Shown here piece by piece: positions 1 to 9,700 of a stretch of 64,000 bases of DNA; within the stretch, counting starts at the first letter, position 1, and each line of letters opens with the position of its first letter. The stretch comes from Blastococcus sp. PRF04-17 (lineage in GTDB: Bacteria > Actinomycetota > Actinomycetes > Mycobacteriales > Geodermatophilaceae). The stretch covers positions 2,356,001-2,420,000 of the forward strand of contig NZ_CP095412.1 in the NCBI RefSeq assembly GCF_023016265.1, written 5' to 3'. The notes below the pieces were generated by a model, which was given only the letters and a program-made list of their open reading frames with translations, had not been told where the DNA came from and did no database searches. The position numbers and the translations under genes are program-made.

Positions 1-1874
1 CCGTCGAACGTCGTCGCGGTGTTCGGGTCGCCACTGATCGCGCCGCCCGAGCCGCGGGTGACGCCGGAGCCCACCGTGAGGTCGTTGCCGCCGATGCCGG
101 CGAACGCCGTCGTGCCCGAGGCCTCGCCCAGCGGCCAGTGGTCGGTGGCGCCGTCGGCGGCGACCACACCGGCGTAGGGCCGGGCGGTCGCGCTGCCGGC
201 CGGGACGGTGACCGAGACCGAGCTCGTCTGGACGGTGTTGCCGAACGGATCGCTGGCGCTCACCCGGTACGAGTGGGTGCCGGTCCGGCCGACGTCGGAG
301 AAGCCGCCGTACTCGAGGTTCCACCACCGCGACGCCCGGGTCACCGTGTGGATCGGCGTCGTGCCGCCGTCGCGGAACACCCGGTACGTCAGGTGTTCGT
401 TGTCGTAGTCCCAGGTCTCGCGCCAGCTGATGCGCGCGACGCCGGGCGCGGAGACGACGGCGGCCGCGCTGAAGCCGCTGGTCTGCGGGCCGACGGCGTT
501 GGGCGCGATGTCGGGCATCGCGAAGCGCACCAGGCCCTGCTGGGCGCGGCCGTTCACCCGCGGGAACTCTCCGCCGTAGGAGACGTAGCGGCCGTTCCCG
601 GTGACGCTCCAGCTCCCCTGGTACTGGCCGGTGTAGGTGCCCGAGGCGATCTCGGGGTTCCACGCGAGCTGGGTGCCGGCGGGCTTGCCCACCCAGTTCA
701 CGTGGGTGCCCCAGCGGACCACCGTGGTCGGCGTCGTGGTGTAGGCGGTCCCGCGCTTCTCCACCCGCGGGTTCTGCTCGATCTGCCCGCCGATGCTGTC
801 GCAGTTGTGCGTGTGGCTGGCGACGTAGAGCGCGCCGTGCATCGGATAGGTGTCGTACGTGTCCCCGCGGCAGTCGTTGATCACGATCAGGTTGCCGCCG
901 TCGGCGGTCGCCGCGAAGTTGCCCTCCACGTTCCCCGGGCCGTAGTAGTCGTAGCCGCTGCCGTACACGGTGGTGCCGTCGGTCGAGAGGCTGTAGATCG
1001 CGGAGTTGACGCCCTGGTTGGTGATCAGCTGGTTGATCGCGAACGGGCGATTGGCGCCGCTGACCGGGTCCAGCGCGGCCACGCCGGTCGCCTTGACGCC
1101 GTTCATCGAGTCGAACCGGCCGGCCGCCACCACCTGGTTGCCGCCGCCGGTCACGACCAGCGCCATGACCGCGTTGCTCGTGTTGGTGTTGCCGTCCCGG
1201 TTGCCGCTGGTCGGGCCCACGCCGGGCTGCGGAGCCCACGGGAGCAGCGCACCGTTGGCCGTCGACACCGCGGCCAGGCGGTTCCGGCTGACCCCGCCCA
1301 CCGCGGTGATGCTGCCGCCCATGTACAGGGTGCTGTTGGTCGCCGCGAGAGCCCGCACCTGTGAGTTGACGCTGGGGCGGAAGGTGTCGACCAGGGCGCC
1401 CGCCGGCGTGAGGGCCGCCACGCGGTTGCGCACCGAGCCGTTCACGGTCGTGAAGTCGCCGCCCACGTAGAGCCGTGAGCCGTCGGGAGAGGCGGTGATG
1501 GACAGCGCCTGGGCGTTGAGGCTGGGCGCGAAGGACGTGACCAGCGCGCCGGTCGTGATGTCGTAGGCCAGGATGTGGTTGCGCACCGACTCCTGCTGGC
1601 CGGCGGCCGCCCCGGCCGGGCGGGCCCGCGTGAACGAGCCGACCACGTACACGGTGTTCCCGATGGCGACCTGGTCCCAGGCGACGCCGTTGATCTGCAC
1701 GGTCGGCAGCGCATCGGCCGACACGGTGGTGGGGTTGGCGGGGCCGGCCTGGGGCGGGGCGGAGTCGGCGCGCGCCCCCTCGGGCGCGAGCAGCGCCAGC
1801 ATCCCGGCGATCAGCAGCTGGCTCGCGGCGAGTGCGCAGAACCGGGTGAGCGGGCTGTCGGCACGTGGTCCCAT
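1..1874 (-). CDS. Secreted beta-propeller/FnIII/LamG surface protein, 3' truncated by window
   Basis: The reading frame starts at the ATG ending at 1874 and is still open at the window edge, giving about 624 residues without a stop. Residues 1-36 form a signal peptide. Residues 45-430 carry delta-60-like (DUF5122) propeller repeats with the recurring phrases YVGGDFT and RNR. A fibronectin type III-like segment follows at about 460-555 and the beginning of a LamG/concanavalin-like domain from about 563. It is a close paralogue of the protein at 6730-10056, nearly collinear including LPTVQINGV and the LamG entry, so the missing part is probably LamG, PKD and a C-terminal module. A start at 1874 is supported by GGGGAG about 4 nt upstream. 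The role is unknown; extracellular, possibly glycan- or protein-binding, is inferred. It lies downstream of the envelope-glycan genes at 2077-6424 but has its own upstream motif and follows a terminator. Confidence 0.85.
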   Translation of the reverse strand, partial: MGPRADSPLTRFCALAASQLLIAGMLALLAPEGARADSAPPQAGPANPTTVSADALPTVQINGVAWDQVAIGNTVYVVGSFTRARPAGAAAGQQESVRNHILAYDITTGALVTSFAPSLNAQALSITASPDGSRLYVGGDFTTVNGSVRNRVAALTPAGALVDTFRPSVNSQVRALAATNSTLYMGGSITAVGGVSRNRLAAVSTANGALLPWAPQPGVGPTSGNRDGNTNTSNAVMALVVTGGGNQVVAAGRFDSMNGVKATGVAALDPVSGANRPFAINQLITNQGVNSAIYSLSTDGTTVYGSGYDYYGPGNVEGNFAATADGGNLIVINDCRGDTYDTYPMHGALYVASHTHNCDSIGGQIEQNPRVEKRGTAYTTTPTTVVRWGTHVNWVGKPAGTQLAWNPEIASGTYTGQYQGSWSVTGNGRYVSYGGEFPRVNGRAQQGLVRFAMPDIAPNAVGPQTSGFSAAAVVSAPGVARISWRETWDYDNEHLTYRVFRDGGTTPIHTVTRASRWWNLEYGGFSDVGRTGTHSYRVSASDPFGNTVQTSSVSVTVPAGSATARPYAGVVAADGATDHWPLGEASGTTAFAGIGGNDLTVGSGVTRGSGGAISGDPNTATTFD

Positions 1875-1927
1875 GTCTCCCCGGTTCACCGATCGTCCTC
1901 GGCCGACGATCTCCGCGGCCCGAGCGC

Positions 1928-1943
1928 GGATACTAAGCGTGAC
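1928..1943 (-). promoter_or_regulatory. Candidate promoter/operator motif shared with the 6730-10056 paralogue
   Basis: On the minus strand the motif reads GTCACGCTTAGTATCC and lies 53 nt upstream of the start codon at 1874. The paralogue has GTCACGCTCCGTATTC 56 nt upstream of its start, 13 of 16 identical, while surrounding bases differ. Conserved sequence at the same distance suggests a common promoter or regulator site. TAGTAT inside it could be a -10 box. The regulator is unknown. Confidence 0.4.
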
Positions 1944-2042
1944 CTTCCGGGGCGCATAGGCCTTGCGCCGTTCCTCGACGAGGGAAAACGGCATCATCCA
2001 GGCCAGGTGCGGTCACTGTTCGTGACCGGCGCAAGCAGCAGG

Positions 2043-2072
2043 CGCCGCCACTCCTGTCGCGGAGTGGCGGCG
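2043..2072 (-). terminator. Stem-loop terminator of the glycan/membrane-protein operon
   Basis: A perfect 12-bp inverted repeat (CGCCGCCACTCC, loop TGTCGC, GGAGTGGCGGCG) lies 4 nt beyond the stop codon at 2077. There is no clear U-tract, as is common for actinobacterial terminators. It separates the gene at 2077-2754 from the surface protein downstream. Confidence 0.65.
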
Positions 2073-2076
2073 TCGA

Positions 2077-2754
2077 TCAGTCGACGGCGCCCGTGAACAG
2101 CAGCAGCGGTGCCCCTGCCTGGTAGCCCACCTCGATGGTCACCAGGTCGCGGACGTCCGTGGGCACGCTGAACACGTAGACACCTTCCCCCGAGGCGCCC
2201 GATTCCAGGCGGCCGCCGAACGGGCGACGGGAGGGGTCGTCGAGCGGCGAGGCCGGCGAGCGATCCTCGCCGTAGTACGTGTTGACCGCCACGCCGTCGA
2301 GCCAGATCGGCTCGTCGGTGCCGTTCTCTATGCGCACGGTGATCCGCAGTGCCGGACCTGCGACGTTGCCCGGCCCGACTGCGGTCCCCTGGATCGACTC
2401 GATGCTCGGCAGCGTCGCCACGACGCCGTTGCCGACGGCGGCCGGAGCGTCGAGGGCGACCTCGGGCAGCGCCGGCGGCAGTTCGTCGACATTGCCCGTC
2501 GGACCGGTCGGCGTGGGCGTGGGCGGCGGCGGGATCACGCTGGTGTCGCGCGCCGACGACGACGTCGCCCCGGTTGCCGCCGCGTTCGTCGTCCCCTCGT
2601 CGTCATCGTTGCCGAGGACCACGACCAGCGCGACCAGCGCGGCCACGAGGACCGCTGCGGCAGCCGCCAGCAGCAGCAGCCGGCGACGGTCGCGCGCAGG
2701 CGGGGCGACCGTGCCTGCCTGCCGACCGTTCGGCTGCGCCTTCCCGCCCGTCAT
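2077..2754 (-). CDS. Membrane-anchored protein with C-terminal DUF4352-like beta domain
   Basis: This 225-residue protein has a short basic cytoplasmic N-terminus, one transmembrane helix at about residues 24-46 (an Ala/Val/Leu-rich stretch ending VVVLGND), a Thr/Pro-rich low-complexity linker (about 50-85, including PPPPTPTPTGPT) and an extracellular beta-rich domain. The phrase RITVRIENGTDEPIWLD resembles DUF4352/Ig-like extracytoplasmic domains. The ATG overlaps the stop of the CDP-alcohol phosphatidyltransferase gene (ATGA), so the two are almost certainly co-transcribed and translationally coupled. The function is unknown; an envelope accessory role is inferred from position. Confidence 0.75.
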   Translation of the reverse strand: MTGGKAQPNGRQAGTVAPPARDRRRLLLLAAAAAVLVAALVALVVVLGNDDDEGTTNAAATGATSSSARDTSVIPPPPTPTPTGPTGNVDELPPALPEVALDAPAAVGNGVVATLPSIESIQGTAVGPGNVAGPALRITVRIENGTDEPIWLDGVAVNTYYGEDRSPASPLDDPSRRPFGGRLESGASGEGVYVFSVPTDVRDLVTIEVGYQAGAPLLLFTGAVD

Positions 2755-3512
2755 CGGGGCAGCCGGCCGATCTCGCGGAACCACTTCAGGCAGGCCAGCA
2801 CCAGGTAGCCGGCGGTGGCGGCGAAGAGGAATCCGTAGACCGAGATGAAGACCATGGGGGCGCCGAGGAGGAGGAAGACCCAGCACAGCAGTCCGTAGTC
2901 CGTGGGGACGACGACGAGGGACCGGAGAACGCTCGGGCGCTCGCTGGTGCGGGCGGCGCGGGTGACCGCGCCGTGGCGCTCGCGCAGGGCCTCGTTGAGC
3001 ATCGTGCCGAAGAAGAGGACCGCGCCGACGACGCAGTACCCCAGCGGGATCAGCAGCAGCGGACCGCGCTCGACGGTCTCGAAGCGGTACAGGCCGATGA
3101 GCACGGCCAGGTGCAGGCTCGAGGTCTTGGCGGCGTCGACCATGTGGTCGAGCCACTCGCCGGCGGGCGACCCGCCACCACGCAGCCGGGCCAGCTGGCC
3201 GTCGGCCGCGTCGAAGGCGTAGCCGACGACCAGGCACGCGGTCACCGCGGCGCCCATCCCCCACGACGGAGGCACGAGCGCCAGCAGCGCGATCGCCGTG
3301 GCGGTGAAGGTCGCGCTGATGCCCGTGACGGCGTTCGGGGTGAGCCGGGCGTGGTAGGCCAGGGCCGCGAGGACCCGGCCCAGCTTGCGGTTGACGAACC
3401 GGGAGTAGGCCGGCGCGCCCTTGGCACCCTTCTGCGCCGCCGAGAGCCGGCGGATGGTGTCCGCGATGGTCTGCACCGGCGCCTCTGCCGGTCGCAGGCT
3501 GGTCGTGGTCAT
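2751..3512 (-). CDS. CDP-alcohol phosphatidyltransferase family membrane protein
   Basis: The 253-residue protein carries the complete CDP-alcohol phosphotransferase signature D-G-x2-A-R-x8-G-x3-D-x3-D, read as DGQLAR, then G, EWLD and HMVD around residues 97-120. About six hydrophobic helices follow or surround it. Family members move a phospho-alcohol from a CDP-alcohol to a second alcohol (phospholipid or inositol-phosphate synthesis) at the membrane. The ATG at 3512 is preferred over an upstream in-frame start because GGGGGAG sits 5 nt upstream and similarity begins there. The substrate cannot be assigned; proximity to glycan genes suggests a lipid or glycerol-phosphate-type modification rather than bulk phospholipid synthesis (inference). 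Confidence 0.85.
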   Translation of the reverse strand: MTTTSLRPAEAPVQTIADTIRRLSAAQKGAKGAPAYSRFVNRKLGRVLAALAYHARLTPNAVTGISATFTATAIALLALVPPSWGMGAAVTACLVVGYAFDAADGQLARLRGGGSPAGEWLDHMVDAAKTSSLHLAVLIGLYRFETVERGPLLLIPLGYCVVGAVLFFGTMLNEALRERHGAVTRAARTSERPSVLRSLVVVPTDYGLLCWVFLLLGAPMVFISVYGFLFAATAGYLVLACLKWFREIGRLPR

Positions 3513-3579
3513 GTCGCTCCCCCGTGGCGTCCCCGCTGGGGGTGGCGCCGTGCGGTGATCGGTGGTGAGGGCAGGACGG

Positions 3580-4768
3580 TCATGACCGTCCGGTGAGGCT
3601 GGCCGAGGATGCCACGGGGCCCCCCGTGGCGGGCGGAACCGACGCGCTGCGTCGTCCACTGGGCCGCCGCGCGGGCACGTCTCCGGCGACGAGTCGCTGG
3701 GCGAGCTGTTCGTATCCGGCGGCCACGTCGTCCCAGTCGTAGGTCGCAGCCAGCTCGCGTGCCCGCAGTCCGGCTTTGTGCACGCGCTCGGGGTCGGACT
3801 CGGCCTCGGTCACCAGGGCGGCGACGTCCGCAGCGTCGGTGAAGAAGTGGCCCGAATCCTCGACCACCTCGCGGTTGAAGTCGACGTCGTAGGCCAGCAC
3901 CGCCGTTCCCGCACCGATAGCGCGGAGGAGGGAGGGATTGGTACCGCCCACCGAGTGGCCGTGCAGGTAGGTGTAGGCGTTGGCGTACAGCTGATCGAGC
4001 TGTCGCTGGTCCCAGACCCCCCGAGGAAGCGCACGCGGTGGTCGGCCAGGGCGCGCACCCGGCCGGTGTACTCGTCCGAGTACGGAGCCGAGCCGACCAC
4101 GACCAGCGGCTTGCGCGCGCCGCTGCGCCGGTAACCGTCGACGATGACGTCGACGTGGTTCTCCGGCTCGAAGCGGGCGACGACCAGGTGGTAGCCACCG
4201 GGCTCGAGGCCGAGCTCGGCGAGCCGGTCCGACCCGGGCGCGATAAGCGGCGCGCCGTAGGTGAGCAGGGTCGTGGGCGCGTCGAACTCGCGCTGGTAGT
4301 AGTCGGCGATGCCCACGGCGTCGGCGATCAGGGCGTCGGACCAACGGACCGCCATGCACTCGGCCATCCGGTAGTACCGCCGGCCGACCGGGCCCCACTT
4401 GGCCCGCTTCCACTCCAGCCCGTCCACGTGCGTGGCGACCGGGATGCGAGCCAGCCGCATCAGCGGCAGCAGCGGCGCGTTCGCCGCGTTGAAGACGATG
4501 GCGGCGTCCGTGCGATGGCCGAGCAGGTGCCCCACCGACAGTGCCGTGTGGCTGAGCGTTTCCAACGAGCGGCGGCGAGCGGCCGGCAGGTGCACCAGCC
4601 GCATGCCCAGGTGCTCGTCGGGCCCGTCGGCCTGACCGGGCGTCGACCGGCAGTAGACGACCACGTCGTGCCCGCGGGTGACCAATCGGCGGCCCACCTC
4701 CTCGACGGCGGTCTCGAAGCCGCCGTACCGGGCCGGCACCCCCGTGTGCCCACCAGGGCGATCCGCAT
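3580..4768 (-). CDS. DUF1972/GT4-type glycosyltransferase (rhamnosyltransferase-like), two frameshifts
   Basis: The start ATG at 4768 (GGAG 6 nt upstream) gives MRIALVGTRG, and after a one-base skip PARYGGFETAVEEVG, the hallmark N-terminus of DUF1972 rhamnosyl/glycosyltransferases that build surface polysaccharides. The acceptor-side Rossmann domain runs to about residue 190 and the donor-binding C-terminal domain contains HGHSVGGTNPSLLRAI. Two single-base deletions break the frame: at the C-run 4739-4743 and at the C-run 4017-4022 (RVRFLGG, then VWDQRQLDQLY in another frame). Adding one C to each restores a continuous protein of about 396 residues. All family landmarks are present, so I treat this as a functional gene with consensus errors. 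It lies 67 nt upstream of the CDP-alcohol transferase gene. Confidence 0.85.
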
Positions 4769-4921
4769 CGAAGCTCCGTCCGTCGGTTCGTGGAGGTCAG
4801 CCGGGTGGCGTCGTCGACGCTGCCCGGCCGTGCTGCCCGTACAGGATCGAGGCGACAGGGCGGTGCCGAGCCCTTCCCGCCGGACACCGTGACCCGGAGG
4901 AGTGACGCTCGGACGAGGGGG

Positions 4922-6424
4922 TCAGTAGGCCCCGGACCGGGACAGGACCGCGCGGCCGGTCTTCCAGAGGATGAGCATGTCGAGGGCCAGCGACCAGTTC
5001 TCGACGTAGCGCAGGTCCAGGCGGACCGACTCCTCCCACGACAGGTCGCTGCGGCCCGAGATCTGCCACAGGCCGGTCAGACCGGGCTTCACCAGCAGCC
5101 GCCGGCTCACCTGGTTGTCGTACCGGGCGACCTCGCCCGGCAGCGGCGGCCGCGGGCCGACCAGCGACATCGTGCCGCGCACGACGTTGAACAGCTGCGG
5201 CAGCTCGTCGAGGGACAGGCGGCGCAGCAGCCGGCCCACCGGGGTGACCCGCGGGTCGGAGCGCATCTTGAACAGCAGTCCGTCGGAGATGTTGTCACCG
5301 CGCAGGTCCTCGAGCCGGCGATCGGCGTCGGCGATCATGCTGCGGAACTTCAGCATGGTGAACGAGCTGCCGTTCAGGCCGATCCGCTCCTGGCGGTAGA
5401 GCACCGGGCCGGGGCTGGTCAGCTTCACGGCGATCGCGATGCCGGCGAGAACCGGAGCCAGCAGCACCAGGACGACGGCGGCGACGGCGCGATCGAAGCC
5501 GCCCTTGATGACCCGGCGCCAGCCCTCGAAGCACGGCTGCTCGACCGAGAGCAGGGGCAGCCCCTCGAAGGGACGGATGTGCAGGCGCGGGCCGGCGACC
5601 TCGATCAGACCCGGCGCGACCAGCAGCTCGATGCCGGTGCCCTCGAGCTGCCAGGACAGCTGCCGCAGGTACTGGGCGGCCGTCTCGCTGGCGGAGGTCA
5701 CGGCGATGGTGTCGGCGTCGACCTCGGCGGCCAGCGACAGGACGTCGTCCAGACCGCCGACCGGCACGCCGGCCCCCTGGGTCACGCGAACGCGGTCGGC
5801 CGGGGTCACGCACGCAGCGACGACGTCGAGACCCGCGTAGCGCTCCCGCTGCAGCCGCTCCACCAGCTCCAGGACGGCGCCGCCACGTCCGACGACGACG
5901 ACGCGCTTGGTGCACCGGCCCGCCGACCGGAGGCGACGGAGCTGGATGCGGGCGGCGTAGCGCCCGAGCAGCGTCACCAGGGTGAGCGCCGGGATGGCGA
6001 CGACCACGAGGATGCGGCTGAGGTCGAGCTGCGCGGCGTAGGACAGGAAGCTGGCGAAGGCGAGGAGCAGGAAGCCGGCGCGGCCGACGCGGCGGTACTC
6101 GTCGCTGCCGGTGCCGTAGACGCGCTCGGAGTAGGCGCCGGTGGCCCCCAGCAGAGCGGGCCACGCGACGACGAGGCCGAGCGCACCCCACAGCAGCGGG
6201 GTCGAGACGTCGAGGTAGGTGCCGCGGGCCAGCAGCACGGCGCCGGCGGCGACAGCGGCCGACACCGTCTCGAAGGCGACCAGCGCGGCGGAGTAGGAGC
6301 GGATCCAGCGCGGCGCGGAGCGGCGGGTCAGAGGCCGGGGGCCGGTGGGGGCAGCCGCTCCGGCGGCCGCCGTCCCATCCAGTGCGACCGTTCGGTCGTT
6401 CACCTGCCGGTGATCGAGAAGCAT
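4922..6424 (-). CDS. Exopolysaccharide polyprenyl glycosylphosphotransferase (initiating sugar transferase)
   Basis: The 500-residue protein has the WbaP/CpsE-like layout: about four transmembrane helices (residues 45-165), a CoA-binding-like Rossmann segment beginning KRVVVVGRGG (about 175-290), a membrane hairpin at about 310-335 and the bacterial sugar transferase domain to the end. Diagnostic motifs are TSPGPVLYRQERIG, FRSM, DELPQLFNVVRGTMSLVGPR and KPGLTGLWQISGRS. It transfers a sugar-1-phosphate from a nucleotide sugar to undecaprenyl phosphate, the first step of a repeat-unit glycan. ATG 6424 is chosen over upstream in-frame codons because a GGGGGG run lies 5-6 nt before it. The next genes add sugars and possibly a phospho-alcohol. 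Its upstream region holds repeated AACACTC boxes. Confidence 0.9.
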   Translation of the reverse strand: MLLDHRQVNDRTVALDGTAAAGAAAPTGPRPLTRRSAPRWIRSYSAALVAFETVSAAVAAGAVLLARGTYLDVSTPLLWGALGLVVAWPALLGATGAYSERVYGTGSDEYRRVGRAGFLLLAFASFLSYAAQLDLSRILVVVAIPALTLVTLLGRYAARIQLRRLRSAGRCTKRVVVVGRGGAVLELVERLQRERYAGLDVVAACVTPADRVRVTQGAGVPVGGLDDVLSLAAEVDADTIAVTSASETAAQYLRQLSWQLEGTGIELLVAPGLIEVAGPRLHIRPFEGLPLLSVEQPCFEGWRRVIKGGFDRAVAAVVLVLLAPVLAGIAIAVKLTSPGPVLYRQERIGLNGSSFTMLKFRSMIADADRRLEDLRGDNISDGLLFKMRSDPRVTPVGRLLRRLSLDELPQLFNVVRGTMSLVGPRPPLPGEVARYDNQVSRRLLVKPGLTGLWQISGRSDLSWEESVRLDLRYVENWSLALDMLILWKTGRAVLSRSGAY

Positions 6425-6444
6425 GCATTCCCCCCGGAACTCGT

Positions 6445-6538
6445 AACACTCAGTAGCTGGAGGAACACTCCCGGCGGAACGGCACAGCTGTGAGCTGGCC
6501 GTTCGTGCAGGTGATCCCCCGACTTCACAAAAACACTC
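6445..6538. promoter_or_regulatory. Three direct AACACTC repeats upstream of the sugar transferase
   Basis: AACACTC occurs at 6445-6451, 6464-6470 and 6532-6538 (GAGTGTT on the transcribed strand). The heptamer is AT-rich for this genome and should be rare, so three copies in 94 bases stand out. The two proximal copies lie 20-45 nt before the start codon, where a repressor or activator would act. The regulator is unknown. Confidence 0.45.
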
Positions 6539-6685
6539 ACAGAGAGTCATCACACCGTCAACACGGTCCGTGACCGTTCACCCGATGGAGGGCGACGAAG
6601 GTGGCGGGTCTCACGCCACGTCACCCGACCGCGCCAGGCCCAGCATCGATCTCTCCCGGTCACCCGCTCCGCCGGGTGCGGCAGT

Positions 6686-6712
6686 GGAGGGCGCGGCCCG
6701 GCCGCACCCTCC
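6686..6712 (-). terminator. Hairpin downstream of the large surface protein gene
   Basis: Two 13-base arms (GGAGGGCGCGGCC and GGCCGCACCCTCC) separated by one base pair with a single mismatch, 18 nt beyond the stop codon at 6730. There is no U-tract. It is a plausible intrinsic terminator for the minus-strand gene. Confidence 0.5.
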
Positions 6713-6729
6713 ACCGCCGGCTCGCCGGA

Positions 6730-9700
6730 TCAGTCCGGGTGGACCGCGGTCACGATGAAGCTGGTGAACCGCACCGCGGTCGCCGCGGTCGCACTGGTGG
6801 GCCGGGAGGCCGCCAGACCCACGCTGCCGACGGTCTGCAGCGCGGCCGTGGTGTCGGTCCGGGACAGCTGCGGCGCCGCGGGCTCGGGAGAGCCGGCCGC
6901 CCACACCGTGGCGCGGATGTCGGTGCTCCCCGTACCCGAGACCTGGACCCGCACGTGCAGCGTCGTCCCGGGCGCGTAGGTCAACCCCGGCACCATCTGC
7001 TCGCCACCGGGCCACGCCTCGGTCCCCCCGGACAGGCGGGACAGGGCCAGGCCGACCGACCCGTCCGCGGCCACCCGCACGCGCACCCGGTACTCCTCCC
7101 CCGACCCGACCCGGCGTCCGGTCACGTGCACGTACGTGCCCGCTCCCGTCGGCATCGAGGACAACCGGAAGGAGGTCCGGACGTCCACCGCGGTGTGCGA
7201 GACCCCGGGCAGGTAGGACCCGGTGTTGTTGCCGGCAGCCGGGAGGCCCAGCTCGGCCACCCCCGGCGTCACCGACTGCCGGTCCGCTCCGACGGCAACC
7301 GCCCACGGGCCGCCCACGCCGGCGCTGCCCAGCCCGCCGGTCACGGACCGGTTGAAATCGTCCGCGGCGAGCACACCCGCAGGAGCTGCCGTGACCGTCA
7401 CCTGCTCGGTGACCGACGCCGTCGCGCCGTCGTCATCGGTCACGGTCAACGTCACCGGGTAGGTGCCGGCGGCCGCGTACGCGTGTCCCGTCGTCGCGCC
7501 CGAACCGGTCGTGCCGTCGCCGAAGTTCCAGGCGTAGGAGGCGATCTGCCCGTCGGGGTCGGCGGATGCCTGGGCGTCGAAGAACGCCGCGGCGCCGTCC
7601 ACCTCGACGGTGAACCGGGGCTCGGGTGCACGGTTGACCGACCCGCCCGACACACCCAGGCGGTGGTGGGCGGCGACCCGGTCGGCTCGCAGCGCGACGG
7701 GGTAGATCGCCACGTCGTCGATCACGCCGTTGAAGTACTGCGCGCCCGCCCAGGTGGCGTCCCCCCCGATGCGCCAGTAGCCGCTGTAGGGCTGGCCCGA
7801 CGTGACACCCGCACGCGAGGCCGCCAGGACCCCGTCGACGTACAGCGCCATGCCGGCAGGGCCCAGCGACGCCACGACGTGGTGCCACCGGCCGTCGTTG
7901 TAGGCAGTCGGGGGGCTGATGACCTGCCGGGTGCCGGTGTGCACCCCGAACAGCAGCCGTCCAGCGGCGTCCATGTACAGGTGCCGGTCGAGGCTGGTGC
8001 TGTTGGCGGTGGTCCGGGAGTTGCCGAAACCGACGATCTTCCCGCCGGTCGTCGACGTCGTCTTGAACCAGGTCTCGATCGAGAAGACGTTCGGTCCGGG
8101 CACCGCGGTCTGCGTCGCCAGCAGACCGGTGTTGGTGCCGCTGAACCGGTAGGCGGTGTCGGCGTCGCCGCTGAGCGCTCCGGGCTGACCGCGCGTGATC
8201 CCGCTGTTCACCGGGAGGTCGGTCAGGCCTGCGTGGTCGAACGCCGTGCTGCCCGAGGACTCCCCGAGCGGCCAGTAGCTGCTCGCGCCGTCCGCCCGGA
8301 CCGCGTCGGCGTACGGGCGCCGGGCGACGCTGCCCGCCGCCACCTGCACGGTGGTCCACGGAGAGCTCGCCTGGTTGCCCATGGGGTCCACGGCGGTGAC
8401 CCGGTACGTGTGGGTTCCGGCAGGCACCCGGAGGTCGGTGAAGTGCATGGCCGGCGCGGTCCACCACATGTTGCGGCGGGTCATCTCGTGCACGGGCGTG
8501 GCGGTGTTGCCGTCCCGGTAGACGCGGTAGGTCAGCCACTCGTTGTCCTGGTCGCTCGTGGCGCGCCAGGACAACCGGGCCATGCCACCCACGGGAGAGG
8601 TCACGGTCGGAGTCAGGTTGGCCGCGCTCGGCCCGACCTTGTTGGGCGCGACCGAGGGCATCGCATACCGCACGAGCCCCTGTTGCCGCACACCGTTGAC
8701 GTGTGGGAACTCACCGCCGTAGACGACGTAGTCACCGGCGGCCGCGACGCTCCAGCCGGCCTGGAGCTGCCCGGTGTAGGTGCCCATGCCCATCGTGGGG
8801 AACCACGGCAGCAGCGAGGGCGCCGGTCGGAACTGCATGAGCGCGCCGCTCCACCTGCCGTCGGCGAGCCGGCTGTTGGTCAAGGTGGCGGTGCCGGTCT
8901 TGCCGGTGGCCGCCAGGCTCATGGCCGTCGCGTACTTGAAGACGCGGGGGTTCTGCTCCGGGAAGCCGCCGATGTTGCTGCAGACATGGGCATGGCTGGC
9001 CAGGTACAGCGCGCCCCGGAACGGGAAGCTGGAGTAGGTGTCGCCGTGGCACTCGTTGATCCAGTTGAGGATCCCGCCGTCGGCCGTGGCCGAGAAGGCG
9101 CCCTCGAGGTTCCCGGGGCCGTAGAAGTCGTAGGCCGTGCCGTACACGTTCACCCCGTCGGTCGACAGGCTGTACACGGCGGAGTTGACGCCCTGGTTGG
9201 TGAGGATCCGGTTGACGTTGAACGGACGTGTCTGGCCCGTTCTGGCGTCCAGAGCGCCCACACCGGTCGCCTTGGTGCCGTTGAGGGTGTCGAAGCGGCC
9301 GGCGGCGACGACCTGGGAGCCGCCCCCGGTCAGCACCAGAGCCATGACGACGTCACTTCGGGTCGTCTTGCCGTCCCGGTTCAGCAGCGGCCCGGACCCG
9401 GGTCGCGGCGCCCAGGGCAGCAGCGGCCCGTTCGCCGCGACGGCGGCCAGGCGATGGCGGGAGACGGAGCCGACGGACGTGAACGAACCACCCAGGTAGA
9501 CCGAGCTGTTCGTGGCCGCGATCGCCCGCACCTGGCCGTTGACGCTCGGCCGCCACTCCGCGACCAGCTGGCCGGTCGCGGTGCTGTAGGCGGCGATCCG
9601 ATTGCGCACCTGCCCGTCGGCCTGCGTGAAGTCGCCTCCGACGTAGATGCGTGACCCGTCCGGCGATGCGGTGACCACCAGCGCCTGCGCGTTGAGGCTG

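Larger units (their letters stand above)
6425..6729. other. Intergenic region between sugar transferase and large surface protein
   Basis: This 305-base stretch has no convincing gene. The sugar-transferase side is unusually AT-rich for this genome and carries three AACACTC boxes (6445, 6464, 6532). The surface-protein side carries a strong hairpin at 6686-6712. The middle shows nothing I can assign. Confidence 0.6.

Noticed and set aside
2349-3596. Plus-strand frame of about 415 codons across the CDP-alcohol transferase and anchored protein
   Set aside because: Low-complexity antisense product; the opposite strand carries a complete catalytic motif and coupled genes.
3580-4768. Treating the glycosyltransferase as a pseudogene
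   Set aside because: Both breaks are one-base losses in C-runs, as in metG and pth, and all conserved segments survive on either side.
6601-9654. A plus-strand open frame of about 1017 codons opposite the large surface protein
   Set aside because: Its product is an Arg/Gly/His/Val-rich string without domains, a mirror of high-GC codon bias; the minus-strand gene has a signal peptide and recognisable domains.
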